Positions 1 through 10,595 are shown, counted from the first letter of the stretch. The stretch: 64,000 bases of DNA from Aphrocallistes beatrix (GCA_963281255.1 OY725502.1:3348001-3412000), one strand, 5' to 3'. Made by a program: numbers and translations. Notes: generated by a model from the letters alone, not told the origin.

Positions 1-1378
1 TTGGTCACATTCTTAAAATCAACCCATAACTCAAAACTCGTTGAATTTAGAACTTCAAGTTGTATTATCACCTAATAGGAAGTAGTCCATTGCCTATCAA
101 ACACGATCAAATTTGAAGATCTAGTTACTACAGTTTGCACGAAATGGCCCAAACTGACCAAAATGCTTTACCATAGTAACGCAGGAATGTAACAACATTC
201 CATTGAAAAATTCAGATCAACTCGTACTAATATTGGTTCTACACAAAAATCACACCTTAATACCATTTAGAAATAGGGTTAAAACGGGGGAGTTGCATAT
301 GTCCGAATTTTGAAGTTGTCATTTGTCCGAAAGAGCAGGACCTTCACTTGTCCGAAACGTTTTTCAGCATGTTGTCACTTGTCCGAAACGTTTTTCAGTA
401 TGTTGTCACTTGTCCGAAACGTTTTTCAGTATGTTGTCACTTGTCCGAAACGTTTTTCAGTATGTTGTCACTTGTCAGAATGGTTTTTAGGACTGCTGTC
501 ACTTGTCAGAATGGTTTTTTGGGAAACATGAAGTTGAATAGAATTGGTAGGAAAGTGAGAGTGGGCATTTTGAGTTTGAAATAATATAAAGTGGCACGCG
601 AGAGTGTTTTTTTAATTTCGTGGGGGGGGGGGATGATTGTCATGTATTATTTGGTAGAATGAATGGGAGAATGAAAGTAGTGATTCTTTAATTTCATTCA
701 AAGAAATATCAGTGAAGAAACATCCGCCATTCCTTAAAAAACATTCTGACAAGTGACAGCAGTCCTAAAAATCATTCTGACAAGTGACAGCATTTCTAAA
801 AACCATTCTGACAAGTGACAGCATTTCTAAAACCATTCTGACAAGTGACAGCATTTCTAAAACCATTCTGACAAGTGACAGCAGTCCTAAAAATCATTCT
901 GACAAGTGACAGCAGTCCTAAAAACCATTCTGACAAGTAACAGCAATCCTAAAAACGTTTCGGACAAGTGACAACATACTGAAAATACGTTTCGGACAAG
1001 TGACAACATACTGAAAATACGTTTCGGACAAGTGACAACATGCTGAAAAACGTTTCGGACAAGTGAAGGTCCTGCTCTTTCGGACAAATGACAACTTCAA
1101 AATTCGGACATATGCTGGCACCCCGTTAAAACAGCTTAGAAAATTGCCAAAATCGTGCTTAAAATGACCTGTTGCGCAATGATGTGATGACTAATCGAAA
1201 TTTTTCCAACGGATATATGTACTTTGAGTTCATATATGCTGGTAATACATTCTTAATGCCTATTATGCAACGATTTTAGGCTAATCGTGTATTAATCCAT
1301 TTGGCTACTACTTCATCCCTAGTCCATAATTTTCAGTCTACTGTGAGACATTATTAGAGTAGGCTATGTTCGGCTTTA
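1..1378. repeat. Copy of the 1.1 kb palindromic element, truncated by the window edge and split by a foldback insertion
   Basis: Bases 1-285 and 1125-1378 match the elements at 41650-42722 and 61040-62131. Shared landmarks include the segment with 'ctgaccaaaatg' and 'catagtaacgcaggaatg', and the right end 'gtaggctatg'. The two pieces are separated by the foldback element at 286-1124. No coding potential seen. Confidence 0.7.
286..1124. mobile_element. Foldback element with TTGTCCG minisatellite arms
   Basis: The element is flanked by an exact 8-bp direct repeat GTTAAAAC (278-285 and 1125-1132). Its ends are inverted repeats starting GGGG and containing CATATGTCCGAATTTTG. The left arm (about 300-515) is a tandem array of units of roughly 30 bp built on CACTTGTCCGAAACG and later CACTTGTCAGAATGG. 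The right arm (about 740-1110) is the reverse complement array. The loop (about 527-728) resembles the separate MITE at 34960-35285. Short ORFs across the arms are repeat artefacts. Confidence 0.8.
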
Positions 1379-1900
1379 TTCCTGTCTTGAAATAATTCAG
1401 CCTTATTCCAGGTTTGACAATTCGGCCTTTATTCTAGTCTTGAATTCGCTCTTATTCCAGTTTGAAAATTCGACCTTATTCAGTCAACCCATTGGATACT
1501 CTGATACGATGTTTGTATATGGTAATAATACATTTCAAAAATCTAAAGTAGGGTTTGATATATCGGTCTAATTAAACTTGAACTGTGTCAAAACTGGCCT
1601 TCGTGGTGACATACACGGCCGCGTATTAAGTAGGTTGCTAGCATAGTTGATCGCATTGATCCCCACTTCTGTTTTTCACACTATATTACAATATGTTGCG
1701 CCGAATGTACTTGGATGAAATGGTGTATTACAGAGCTCATAGAAGAAACCAAGTGTGGATTGAATCAAATTAAATTGCAAACGAGGGTCCCAAAGAAAAT
1801 AAATAACCCTATGGAAACTGTGGATATTATACAGTAGACATTCAAACTAATTAAATGCATAAAATAATTAATTAACAAACATTCAAGATAGGAATTACTA
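1379..1900. other. Intergenic stretch, nothing recognised
   Basis: AT-rich sequence between the palindromic repeat and the mannosidase stop codon. It should hold the mannosidase 3' UTR on the minus strand. It contains a short tandem motif around 1380-1490 (variants of 'ttcggccttattcc'). Confidence 0.4.
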
Positions 1901-3142
1901 TTAGTTAGACGGTAAATGACTCAAACCAGGGATTAGCGGTAAAGGATGTGCTTCCGTATTAAACACCCATTTATCCAACCCGAACTCGCTATCATCAGCG
2001 AATATCAAGTAGAGGTATTTAAGTGTCTCAGCCAAGAAGAAGGACTGCTGAACATCATCATGTTGTGCCGGAATATTGTACACACTTCGTATGCCGCTGT
2101 AGCCGTTATCTGTCCGAGCGTGTTTCTCCAACGCTTGTACAGCGTCCCAAGCCCAATCTCTATACTTTTGATTTTTGGTCATCCGCCAGAGGATGAAATA
2201 GGACTCTACCGTCTCTGGACGTAGTAAGTACACGTACTCATTCGGACGGTTGGCTTTCGCTTCTTGACCGCCGTTGAAGTAGAAAGCTTCAGGGCCTAAT
2301 TTCGTGTCAGTACGGATATAACTCTCATGACAAGTGCTAGTCAACTCTTCTCCTAATTGTAAATACTCTGCTCGGATTTCTGATGGTGCATCTTTGGAAC
2401 TAAGTGCAAATAGACCTCCAGCAAAACAGCCTAGATGATCCATCTTAGTCTCACTTCGTCCATTTCTAAAATCTCCCACATAGACTAAGCCAGTGCTAGA
2501 CCGCTTAACTAAATGAGTCCTAATTGCTTCCATCGCATCGTAATACATCTCTTTCGCCTCTTTGTCAGTTCTACTTGTTAGAAGATAGGTTTTGTACAAA
2601 TACTCATAAAAACTATCTCCCAGTGCACCTAAACTAATATGCGACTGTCCCCAAGTGCCAGATTGTGGGTTTATATAGTTAGGATAGAGACCATTGTTCT
2701 TTGGCAAAGCTTTCAATATATTTCGTACCTTCAAAACTTTTTCGTAATAAATCGGGTTTTTAGTCGCGTAGCTAAGGTAGAGGAATTCTAAATGGAGGGT
2801 GCCAATTTCCGCGAGTATTGAAGAGCCCCCCGCCCAACCCCAGCTTTTCCCGGCTCCGCCAACTGGGTTGACAAGCGAGAATGGAATCCCAGATGGAGAG
2901 TTGAAAGCTGGTAACAACAGATCGGCGACTTCTTGTGCTTTGTCTAAGAAGAGTTTGTCCTGTGTCAGAGCATACGTTGATAGAAATCCGCCGACGTAAC
3001 GGATGTTCATCTCGAATACGGACAGATCTGCGGAGACTTTGAGGTTGAGTTGGGACTCTACCCAATCACGAGCTCGTTTGAACTCCTCTTTCATCCCCAT
3101 CATCCATAACGTGTCCAGACTGTCAACTAGCGTCAATCCGAT
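1901..3142 (-). CDS. MAN1A: Class I alpha-1,2-mannosidase (GH47), last exon with the catalytic domain
   Basis: This exon encodes most of a Golgi class I alpha-1,2-mannosidase, which trims Man9-8GlcNAc2 to Man5GlcNAc2 on N-glycans. It is 413 codons plus stop and starts after an acceptor AG at 3143-3144 (minus strand), in phase with the exon at 4586-4758. Family motifs are present in order: TLVDSLDTLWMMGM, VSADLSVFEMNIRYVGG, PSGIPFSLVN, GGSSILAEIGTLHLEF, GLYPNYINP, GALGDSFYEYLYK, MDHLGCFAGG, TCHESY, KLGPEAFYF, LRPETVESYFILWR, DDVQQSFFLAETLKYLYL and the calcium-binding FNTEAHP near the C-terminus. The conserved cysteine pair (CFAGG and CHESY) is kept. No internal stop or frameshift, so it looks functional. 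The match is much closer to Golgi MAN1A1/A2 than to ER MAN1B1 or EDEM, although the subtype is inferred. Confidence 0.93.
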   Translation of the reverse strand: MGLTLVDSLDTLWMMGMKEEFKRARDWVESQLNLKVSADLSVFEMNIRYVGGFLSTYALTQDKLFLDKAQEVADLLLPAFNSPSGIPFSLVNPVGGAGKSWGWAGGSSILAEIGTLHLEFLYLSYATKNPIYYEKVLKVRNILKALPKNNGLYPNYINPQSGTWGQSHISLGALGDSFYEYLYKTYLLTSRTDKEAKEMYYDAMEAIRTHLVKRSSTGLVYVGDFRNGRSETKMDHLGCFAGGLFALSSKDAPSEIRAEYLQLGEELTSTCHESYIRTDTKLGPEAFYFNGGQEAKANRPNEYVYLLRPETVESYFILWRMTKNQKYRDWAWDAVQALEKHARTDNGYSGIRSVYNIPAQHDDVQQSFFLAETLKYLYLIFADDSEFGLDKWVFNTEAHPLPLIPGLSHLPSN

Positions 3143-3189
3143 CTATGGGAGTATTTGAAAGTGTATAATATTTTCAAGCTCATTAAATT

Positions 3190-4345
3190 TCAATGAATGA
3201 CAGAAATTGAGAAGTATGAACCTTTTTTGGGATGGTTTTGAATTCTTGGGGGTCTCTTTGACCAAAATTAAGCCCATGCCACTTTGCATGTTTGGGCAAT
3301 TTTTTAATGCAAGCTTAAATATTTTCGGGGCTCCTGAATAATTCGGACAATTCTTCTCTCAGAAAAAGTAGGAGCGAATAGATACGCTTATTATTTGTGG
3401 ACTTTGAAGGACCATTTACTCATTCCATCATCAAAACATTTGAAATGATTGTCATTGCTATGATAAGTTTCAGAGAGGTGAATGGGCGCGAACTTCATAA
3501 GATGCTGTGGCGCAAATGCGCCACCTCACGCCTAAACCTGGCTGCGCCCCTGTTAGGAAGAGTATTATACTTTCGGGATGACTTCATTTACTTCTTTCAT
3601 CCTATATAGTATTTGGATATTCGCACAACTAAATTCAGTAGTATATAAGAATACATTGCTTTACTGTGGTAGATGTTGCTGGGATTTCAAAAAAATTCCA
3701 CAATGACTGAGTTAGCAGTCCAGAAAGGTTGTTAACCGCAAGGTATGATAGTGTGACTCAAGATAGTGTATATGTATATAGGATGAAAACACGTAAGTGA
3801 AGTCATCTTGAAATAATAATAATAATAATACTCTTCCTAAACATAATATGTTTAATATTACACGAATTTAAAAAGTTCTCTGCCAAAGATTTTGTGATAT
3901 ACTGTAAATGCCCATGCCTGCCAATCTCGGTTGGACCAGCCATAATATATTCAGCGTTAAATTTGGAGAAATTTGAGGGGTCACATGACCATATTCGATC
4001 TGAATATTTTCCTCGGCGACGCAGGAATGTGCAACATTACAATCTCAAACTTCCTAGTCACCCCATCGAGTGACCCCTTGTTTTGCTCCAATATTCCATG
4101 AGTTCAAATCAACACTCTACAATGTCTACATGATCATTTAGTAGGATTTCGTGAAAGGGGAATTGTCTGAATTATTCAGGAGCCCCGAAAATATTTAAGA
4201 TTGCATTAAAAAATTGCGCAAACATGGGCTTAATTTTGGTCAAAGAGACCCTGAGAACTCAAAACCACCAAAAAGTTACTACTCAAATTTCTCGGTTGAC
4301 TCCTAAATCCAGGTTTGGTCCTGGACTATAATGATTAGTCATTGA
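3190..4345. mobile_element. Palindromic (foldback/MITE-like) element in mannosidase intron 2
   Basis: Segments at about 3220-3362 and 4140-4340 are inverted copies of each other (shared 'ttttggtcaaagaga', 'ggggctcctgaata'). A second copy of the family lies at 16258-16900 in intron 1 of dioxygenase copy A. The end at about 4332 carries TTTGGTCCTGGA, the complement of the TCCAGGACCAAA that starts the second copy. A separate MITE sits inside at 3556-3837. Confidence 0.7.
3556..3837. mobile_element. MITE with GGAAGAGTATTAT ends, TA target
   Basis: The ends GGAAGAGTATTAT and ATAATACTCTTCC are inverted repeats flanked by TA (3554-3555, 3838-3839). Homology continues inward (GATGACTTCA.TTAC and its complement, CATCCTATATA and its complement). 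A short ATT/AAT microsatellite lies in the right arm. About 280 bp, non-coding. Confidence 0.75.
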
Positions 4346-4585
4346 AATACAATACACCATTGTGAAAATATGAATAATATAATAATACGTACATACATAA
4401 TATAGAACCGGAAATCATATAAATACGCGAAAATAAAAATCAGGTTAACATTTACAATGCAAAGATCCCACATACCAAATTTGGCAAAATCGGGCTGTTG
4501 TATTTCACAGAATTAACATACGAAAGGATGTACACCATCCATGGTCTGAACTAACACTCTAAGAATTCTTAAAATAATCTCTTAC

Positions 4586-4758
4586 CTGAGATGCTCTGCC
4601 TAGGATGGGAGGGGCATGTCCAGTTCTTGATATAGGCTTCAACTCGTTCTGTCCCCAAGCATACTTCTCATAGCCGTCCCAGGCATGCTGCATCATCCTA
4701 CGCACGAACTGCTTCTTATCCGCCACAGAGTCATCAGTCTGAAGAGGTGGTTTAGTTT
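4586..4758 (-). CDS. MAN1A: Class I alpha-1,2-mannosidase, middle exon
   Basis: 173-bp exon bounded by an acceptor AG at 4759-4760 and a GTAAG donor at 4581-4585 (minus strand). It encodes the start of the catalytic domain, including QFVRRMMQHAWDGYEKYAWG and QNELKPISRTGH, the usual N-terminal signature of Golgi class I mannosidases. Its phase (two bases, then 57 codons) joins the upstream exon at 9966-10308 and the downstream exon at 1901-3142 without a gap. Confidence 0.9.
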
Positions 4759-5045
4759 CTAGGATTAAAACATGATATAATGCTCAACATCTCACCAGAG
4801 GCGTAGCTTACACCTATGTCGCCCGGGGCGGATGTATTTCATGCCGCCCCTCAACACATATTTCTACCTCAACTTGGCAAGTGTATTAACTTAATTTGTG
4901 GCGTGTTTTGTGTGTTATTTAAAATACAAGGGTTGTACAATAAGTAATGAGACTAATTTATCGATTTCAGATTCTAGTCATCACAGCTCTAAGCCTAATA
5001 TCATATTACAAAGCTAACTTGATTGCGAAACTTCTATACAATATA

Positions 5046-6378
5046 CTAGGGCGTTCAATTAGTCTTGCGGGTCATGGTATATTTCGCAGACTATAATAGT
5101 AAACTAATCAGTTTTCATCTATAACACAACCTTATATCTTAGCTTGATTTACTGAAAATCTTAGCTTGATTGAATGAAAATTACAAATTTCTGATCAATT
5201 TATTCACACATCATTTCAACATACTGGTAAAATTATGGCTTCCAAGGATGACAATTTTAATCTGAAATGGAGAGCTTACATTGAGTTTCGCACAAAACTC
5301 CGCATCCAGCCGGTACTCATCTACAATGAGTTGCAGGAGGTATTTTGCATGGACTGCCCTTCCAGATCAACGGTTGAGCAATGGGCTGCACGATTTCAGT
5401 CTGGAAATACAGACGTGTCAGATCTACCTCGATCTGGGAGACCGGTGTCCGTCAGCACCCCAGAGAATGTTGCTCTAATCGAGAGCAAAGTCAGGGAAGA
5501 TAAGTGTATAACAATCGAGCAGTTAGAGCAGAGTATGGAGATTTCTTCGGGGGCCATTCATTCCATTCTGACTACTCAGCTTGGTTTCCGATCCATTTGC
5601 GGTAAGTGGGTCCCACATAACCTCGGCGATCAACAAAAGCTCGCACGTGTAAAGACTGCCAAGAAACTCCTGGAAACCTATGACGGTTGTGATCCTAGAC
5701 GCCTAGCTGAAGTTATAACCGGGGATGAGACTTGGGTCTATTATTCAACCCCTTACAGCAAGTATAAAATGCGATCATGGGTGAGAGGGGACGAAAGACC
5801 GACCCAAATTCCTAGGCCCGACTTCAGAAAACCGAAGGTCATGTACCCGATTTTCTTCAATAGTAGTGGAATAGTCTTGCAAATACCTTCTGAAAGTGGT
5901 AAAACAGTAAACGCAACGTTTTTACAGAGAAAGTACTTCCAAACCTAATCAAAAACGCGGAAGAGCTCCGAGCCAAGGCTAAAACGAGGGGAATAAAATT
6001 ATTGATAGATAATGCTAGCTCCCATACAGCCAAGCTCACTAAAAATTTCTTGGAATCAGAGGGGTTAGATTTACTTCCCCACCCACCCTACTCACCAGAC
6101 CTAGCTCCCTGTGATTTTTGGCTATTCCCCAAGCTCAAAATCTACCTTCAGGCAGGGAACTTGAGCCGAAACAAACCCTCGGGTCGGCCCTGTACCACTG
6201 CTTCAAATCCATCCCCGAAGAAGAGTACAGAAATGCATTCATAAAGTAGGTGGAAAGATTGAAACGCTGTGTAGAATTAGGAGGGGGGTATTTCGAATAA
6301 ATAATACATTGAAACATATTCTATGACATTTATTTATTATTTTATGGTATGACCCGCAAGACTTTTTGAATGCCCTAG
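5046..6378 (+). mobile_element. Full-length mariner element (mariner-1) nested in mariner-2
   Basis: A 1333-bp element with inverted ends: CTAGGGCGTTCAA at 5046 and the complement of CTAGGGCATTCAA at 6378, both followed inward by AGTCTTGCGGGTCAT. A TA dinucleotide lies on each side (5044-5045, 6379-6380). It encodes a decayed DD34D transposase. Confidence 0.9.
5235..6303 (+). pseudogene. mariner transposase (DD34D), frameshifted
   Basis: The reading frame opens at ATG 5235 and encodes an N-terminal helix-turn-helix region (CMDCPSRSTVEQW, DLPRSGRPVSV) followed by the first catalytic aspartate in ITGDETWVYY. Near 5940 the frame shifts. The second aspartate (LLIDNASSHT) and third (PPYSPDLAPCDFW) continue in another frame from about 5950 to 6170. 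A second shift near 6170 and an in-frame TAG at about 6245 break the C-terminus. There are 34 residues between the second and third aspartates, which identifies mariner. It cannot make a complete transposase as read. Confidence 0.9.
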
Positions 6379-6446
6379 TAGTCTATACCCTAGAAAGTGT
6401 ATTCTTCAGAATACAGTTTCATTAGAAGAGGCTACTTTTTCAACTC

Positions 6447-7623
6447 ATGGATTCTAGCCAAGAAAGAAAACAACAAATAATTTGGTACCAGTTGAAAAAA
6501 GGGAAGAATGGCTCGTACATTCTTAATGAAATGCAGGATATTTTCGGTGATCAATGTCCTTCGAAAGCCACCATATATAGATGGATCGAACGTTTGATAA
6601 TGGCGATGAAGACCTCGTCCAGGTCGTCCGACTTCCTCCAAACACGCAGTAATATCGAGAGGGTTCAAACAATTTTGGACGAGGACAGATGAATCACCCT
6701 GCGAGAGTTAGAAGAGAGGGTAGGTATATCAAAATCAACACTATATTCGATTATCACTGAAGATCTGGAAATGTCGAAGGTAACTGCGCGTTGGGTCCCA
6801 AAACTTCTTAGAAAAGAACAAAAACGCGAAGGGGTCAGAGTTAGCAATGAATTACTGTCAAGATACAAGAGAGAGGAAGACTTTTTGTACCGTATTGTAA
6901 CGGGGGATGAATCTTGGTTCCATTGTTATGAACCGGAGAGCAAAAGTCAATCGAAACAGTGGGAGAGATGTGATGAACCTGTACCCTCAAGATAAAGGCC
7001 GCAAAATCAGCTGGGAAGAAAATGGCAACAGTATTTTGGGATAAGTATACATGCCAACCTGAGCCATGATAAAAGCGGGACTCAGCGTTGAATTTGGCGG
7101 GACATGGCGGGGCGCAATAGAAATGTGCTATACATAGAATTAAAAAAGCGGGACATAATGGGGAAATTTCAAGTAAAAGCGGGACGTCCCGCCAAAAACG
7201 GGACAGTTGGCAAGTATGGATAAGGAAGGAATTATACTCCTCGACTGGTTGCCTGAGAAGACCACCATAAATAGTGATTATTACGTCGAAGAATTGAAAG
7301 AATTGCGTCAGGCGATTAAACGTAAGAGGCGAGGCAAATTGACACGTGGCGTATTACTGCAACATGACAATGCAAGGCCCCATGTAAGCTCCAAGACAAT
7401 GGCTGCAATTGACGACTTAGGAATCGAATGCCTCCCTCACCCCCCGTATAGTCCAAACCTAGCCCCCAGCGACTACTGACTGTTTGGACGGCTGGACTAC
7501 GAAATAAAACAGTGATAAAAAGGGCCCCCTAAAGAATTCAATGCCACTGGGCTAGAAAAGTTGCGAGAACGATGGAAACGATGTATAAAGTTAAAGGAGG
7601 AACATATCGAAATACGTATTTGA
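6447..7623 (+). pseudogene. mariner transposase of the outer element (DD34D), degenerate
   Basis: Starts at ATG 6447 (MDSSQERKQQIIWYQLKKGK). An in-frame stop occurs at about 6690, then the helix-turn-helix part continues (ITLRELEERVGISKSTLYSI). The catalytic segments are GDESWFHCYEPESKSQSKQW, LQHDNARPH and PPYSPNLAPSDY, followed by a stop where a tryptophan is expected. The MITE at 7046-7217 splits the coding region. Diverged from mariner-1, so a different mariner lineage. Confidence 0.85.
7046..7217. mobile_element. MITE with ATAC-TGCCAAC ends, 7-8 bp TSD (copy 1)
   Basis: Ends are TATACATGCCAAC and GTTGGCAAGTAT, with a direct repeat GGATAAG on each side (7039-7045 and 7218-7224). The interior has repeated 'gcgggac' motifs. 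It disrupts the mariner-2 transposase. A second copy is at 13315-13529. The duplication length suggests hAT or a similar superfamily. Confidence 0.8.
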
Positions 7624-7842
7624 TAATGATTTGGATAGGTATATGTTTAGTTTATAAATTATGAAAAAAAGTCTCATTATTTATTGGACCCCTTATACTA
7701 TTCATACTCGTATTAGCTGAAAAAAGCATGTTCAAATTCAAAATACCTTGGAAAAATTCTGAGTTTACCAATATATATTTTATGAATCACAAGGTCAAGT
7801 GCCGCCCCCTATTAAGCGCCGCCCGGGGCGGTCAGAAATTGG

Positions 7843-8033
7843 AATATTGTCACTTGTCCAATCGATTCTTGGAACATTGTCACTTGAATTTAAAATGCCA
7901 ATTTTTACACTCAATTGGACAATATTTCGAAAATGTGGACTTTCAATCTCCCATTCATTCTAAAAAAACTAAAATACGATTCGGACAAGTGACAATATTC
8001 CAAGAATCGATTGGGACAAATGCTGCGTCCCCA
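7843..8033. mobile_element. Short foldback element of the TTGTCCG family
   Basis: Inverted motifs ATTGTCACTTGTCC (left) and the complement GGACAAGTGACAAT (right). The right end ACAAATGCTGCGTCCCC matches the ends of the elements at 34634-34918 and 58268-58509. The left end is not clear. Confidence 0.6.
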
Positions 8034-8518
8034 TCTCAAGATATCACGGTACTAAATCATCCATGGTTAATTATACTAGGATCACAAGATATCACGCAAC
8101 AGTACTAAATACTATCTCGTATTCTTCTGATAGCTGAGCTTGGAAGGTATTTCGAATTTTGGTTCATAAAAAATGATGTGTCAAGTAACGAAAACGATCA
8201 AAAATGATCGAAAAAATAATCCTTCATGAAAATTTGATCTTGATCGGGATCGCCGATCATAATATCGATTAGGATCGGGTTCAAGATCTTCTTTTTCACA
8301 ATCGACTAATTCCCTACCTATCTCGCATTAGATTATGAAATAGAAAATGAATAATTACTAGACAGCATAGCTTAGAAGCAAAGTAAAATTAGATATGCAA
8401 GAAAATCGTACTGAGCTTAGTGGTTGAAAGTGAAATAATCAACTATCGATTACTTCATAAGATAGGCCTTATAAAAGCCATACTTGAGTCATTAAAACAT
8501 TAATTCCGCTGAAAGCAA

Positions 8519-9358
8519 ATGAATAATATTATCAAAAATATAAAGATTAGAAAAGAAAAGAAAATATATGGAACTCCATTCTGCAAAGTCACACTCCCAT
8601 TGTCAGTGTGCGTGGATCCGGTTACACAAGATGTGGTAGTATTAAATCGAAGAGCGATTCGATCAGGAAATACTTTGGTGTTTTCCGCAAAAGGAGAATT
8701 CAAATACAAAACTACAACTGGTAGAGAGAAATGTGACATAAGCGGAGTCGCATTTACTGAGAATCTCGTTTATTTCACTGTAAGAGGAGATGGAATGGTT
8801 GAAGAAGTGCTGATCTGTACGAGAGATGGAGATACAGTGACGAAATTCTACATTGGAGTGATGGGTCCCCTTAATTTCACTGGTATTAGTGTAGATGAAG
8901 AAGGAAATATTTATGTGTGCGAAGTAATGAGAAATTTAATCATGATGCAACCACAAGACACTGATGACGGAATCCATATGATAGGAGAAGGGATCCTGGT
9001 AGCACCGAAACAAGTCAAAGCAATTCGAAATGAAATTATCGTCCTGGACTCATATCAGAATAGAATGAGTCTGATTCTATTCAATAGTTTTAAAGAATGT
9101 ATCAAGAAAATTGACTTTAAAATCGCATTGTATTACAGAGGCTTTGATGTAGACTGTTCTGGCAACTTTGTTCTGTGTACAACGGAGAGGGTAGAGAAGT
9201 GGGATTGGAATGGAAAAGTAGGGACAATTGCTATCAAGAACCGAAAGAAAAGAGGAGATATATCAAGTGTAGCGATAGATAGGAACAGAAGAGTGTTCTA
9301 TACGCATAGAAGAACAGAAGACAAAAGTGATGGTATCTTTGTTTCTAGATTAACTTGA
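8519..9358 (+). CDS. NHL/beta-propeller-like protein, intronless, inside mannosidase intron 1
   Basis: A 279-residue open frame from ATG 8519 to TGA 9358, on the opposite strand to the mannosidase that contains it. The protein has recurring NHL-type blades of about 45 residues: LPLSVCVDPVTQDVVVLNRR, FTGISVDEEGNIYVCE, GFDVDCSGNFVLCTTERVEK and ISSVAIDRNRRVFYTHRR. Each has the D-x-x-G/N-x-[IV]-x-V core of a propeller strand. No RING, B-box or coiled coil, signal peptide or membrane segment. Length and blade count suit a free-standing propeller like the C-terminal part of TRIM2/3/71-type proteins. The lack of introns suggests a retrocopy or a mobile-element passenger, but this is inference. Function unknown. 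Confidence 0.6.
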   Translation: MNNIIKNIKIRKEKKIYGTPFCKVTLPLSVCVDPVTQDVVVLNRRAIRSGNTLVFSAKGEFKYKTTTGREKCDISGVAFTENLVYFTVRGDGMVEEVLICTRDGDTVTKFYIGVMGPLNFTGISVDEEGNIYVCEVMRNLIMMQPQDTDDGIHMIGEGILVAPKQVKAIRNEIIVLDSYQNRMSLILFNSFKECIKKIDFKIALYYRGFDVDCSGNFVLCTTERVEKWDWNGKVGTIAIKNRKKRGDISSVAIDRNRRVFYTHRRTEDKSDGIFVSRLT

Positions 9359-9965
9359 CTAGATTGGGTACAACAACTCAATATTATATTGTTATTGTAT
9401 TTATGTTGAACAGAGATTGAGGGTAATTAAATGAACAAATATACACATTATTCATCATCTCCCTCTCAATTTATTTTTACAGTAGATATTGCAGGGCCTT
9501 AGTGAGGCTACCCCCCTGAGGGAGTGGCTAGATGCAACCCTGGTTACATTTTTAAAATTTGACAAATATCGAATGAAAAAAAACCTAGAAATAGAATAGG
9601 ATTTGGAATCAAAGTAGAACCAAATTATCATGTTTTGTGAAATATCATTCTGTAATAGGAACTACAAGTTGCATAATATTAGATCAGAGCTTGCTAAGGC
9701 TTCTAAGCGAATGTCTCAGAATTACATGCAAGTTGCACATTCATGGTTCCTTTTATATAAGTGCCTCAAAATTTCAAGCAACAGGACTCATTGGGGGGAT
9801 TATCCGAGTACAGGCTACTACTCAAGTATATAGGATATCTAGCATTTTCTATGGACAACTGGGCAGTATTGACAAACTTATAATGACTCTGCCAAAGAAT
9901 AAATCACTTAAAATAACAATAGATAGATTGGAATAACTCTAAAAATAATATTAGTAATTGCTCAC

Positions 9966-10308
9966 CTTCTATCGTTTTTTTTGTCTCAGTTTCTGCTAGT
10001 TTGACAGCGTCGGTTTGAGGTCTATTCTGATCGGGTGGAGCTGCAGTGACAGGAGGGAGAGGTATCGGTGGTCTAATAAGGCTCTCATGTATTCTATTTG
10101 ATATGTGAGGAGCAAAGTCTCCGTACACCTGTTCATAAGATCGATGCGGTTCACTGCCGGAGTCTGGTATGAGGAATAGCCATGAGAAACAGATGAAAGA
10201 GAATATGAACAGAATGACGAAGAGGATACGTTTGTCTCGAGACTTCTTACTCAAACTGAAAGGTCTGGAATGGTATAGTGGGAGGATTCCCCCTCCTGAC
10301 TGAGACAT
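9966..10308 (-). CDS. MAN1A: Class I alpha-1,2-mannosidase, first exon with membrane anchor
   Basis: First coding exon, from ATG at 10308 to a GTGAG donor at 9961-9965 (minus strand); 343 nt, leaving phase 1, which fits the 2-nt start of the next exon. It encodes a short basic cytoplasmic tail (SLSKKSRDKR), one hydrophobic anchor (ILFVILFIFSFICFSWLF, residues about 33-50) and a proline-rich stem: a type II Golgi membrane protein. The tail motif GGGILPLYHS and the 'IPDS' after the anchor resemble vertebrate Golgi mannosidase IA. With the other two exons the predicted protein is 585 residues, slightly shorter than the roughly 640-650 of vertebrate MAN1A. Confidence 0.82.
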
Positions 10309-10379
10309 GATACTCAACTGCTAATATTAATTAAAGCATTACAAATAAAATCCGAATAAATATAGTCAAATCAACAAAT

Positions 10380-10593
10380 TCAATATAAAATTTCAGCCTA
10401 AAATGGCTGAGTATTAGTCGAAAAACTGAAATTTCTAATAAAAGGTGACAATGACATCCTAATTCCATGATGAGTCGACATTTTCATTTGAGATCAGAAC
10501 TTAGTGGATCCATAGCTAAAAGACTCCCACATGCCAAAAATCAGCTTTCTGTGCATGGCAGTTTCTTCAATCAATTCGCTACAGATATATATA
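10380..10593 (+). repeat. 3' part of a hairpin-headed repeat (HHR)
   Basis: Matches the tail half of the roughly 500-bp dispersed repeat: 'aaatttcagcc', 'ggtgacaatgac', 'gatgagtcgaca', 'ttcttcaatcaattcg', ending in a TA run. Mariner-3 is inserted in that run. Confidence 0.75.
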
Positions 10594-10595
10594 TA

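Larger units (their letters stand above)
4927..7695 (+). mobile_element. Outer mariner element (mariner-2), interrupted by mariner-1 and by a MITE
   Basis: The left end CAAGGGTTGTACAATAAGTA at 4927 is a diverged inverted match to the right end finishing CCCCTTA at 7695; both share AATGAGAC inward and both are flanked by TA. Removing mariner-1 (5046-6378) and the MITE (7046-7217) leaves about 1.26 kb, a normal mariner length. The outer element must predate both insertions. Confidence 0.8.

Noticed and set aside
300..1121. Short ORFs with repeated cysteine-rich units (CHLSETFFSMLSLVR)
   Set aside because: They read through the minisatellite arms in several frames and on both strands; a unit of about 31 bp gives repeats in any frame.
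1901..10308. ER mannosidase I (MAN1B1) or EDEM identity
   Set aside because: The QNELKPIS, VSADLSVFE and GGSSILAE segments and the short basic tail with membrane anchor fit Golgi MAN1A-type enzymes better.
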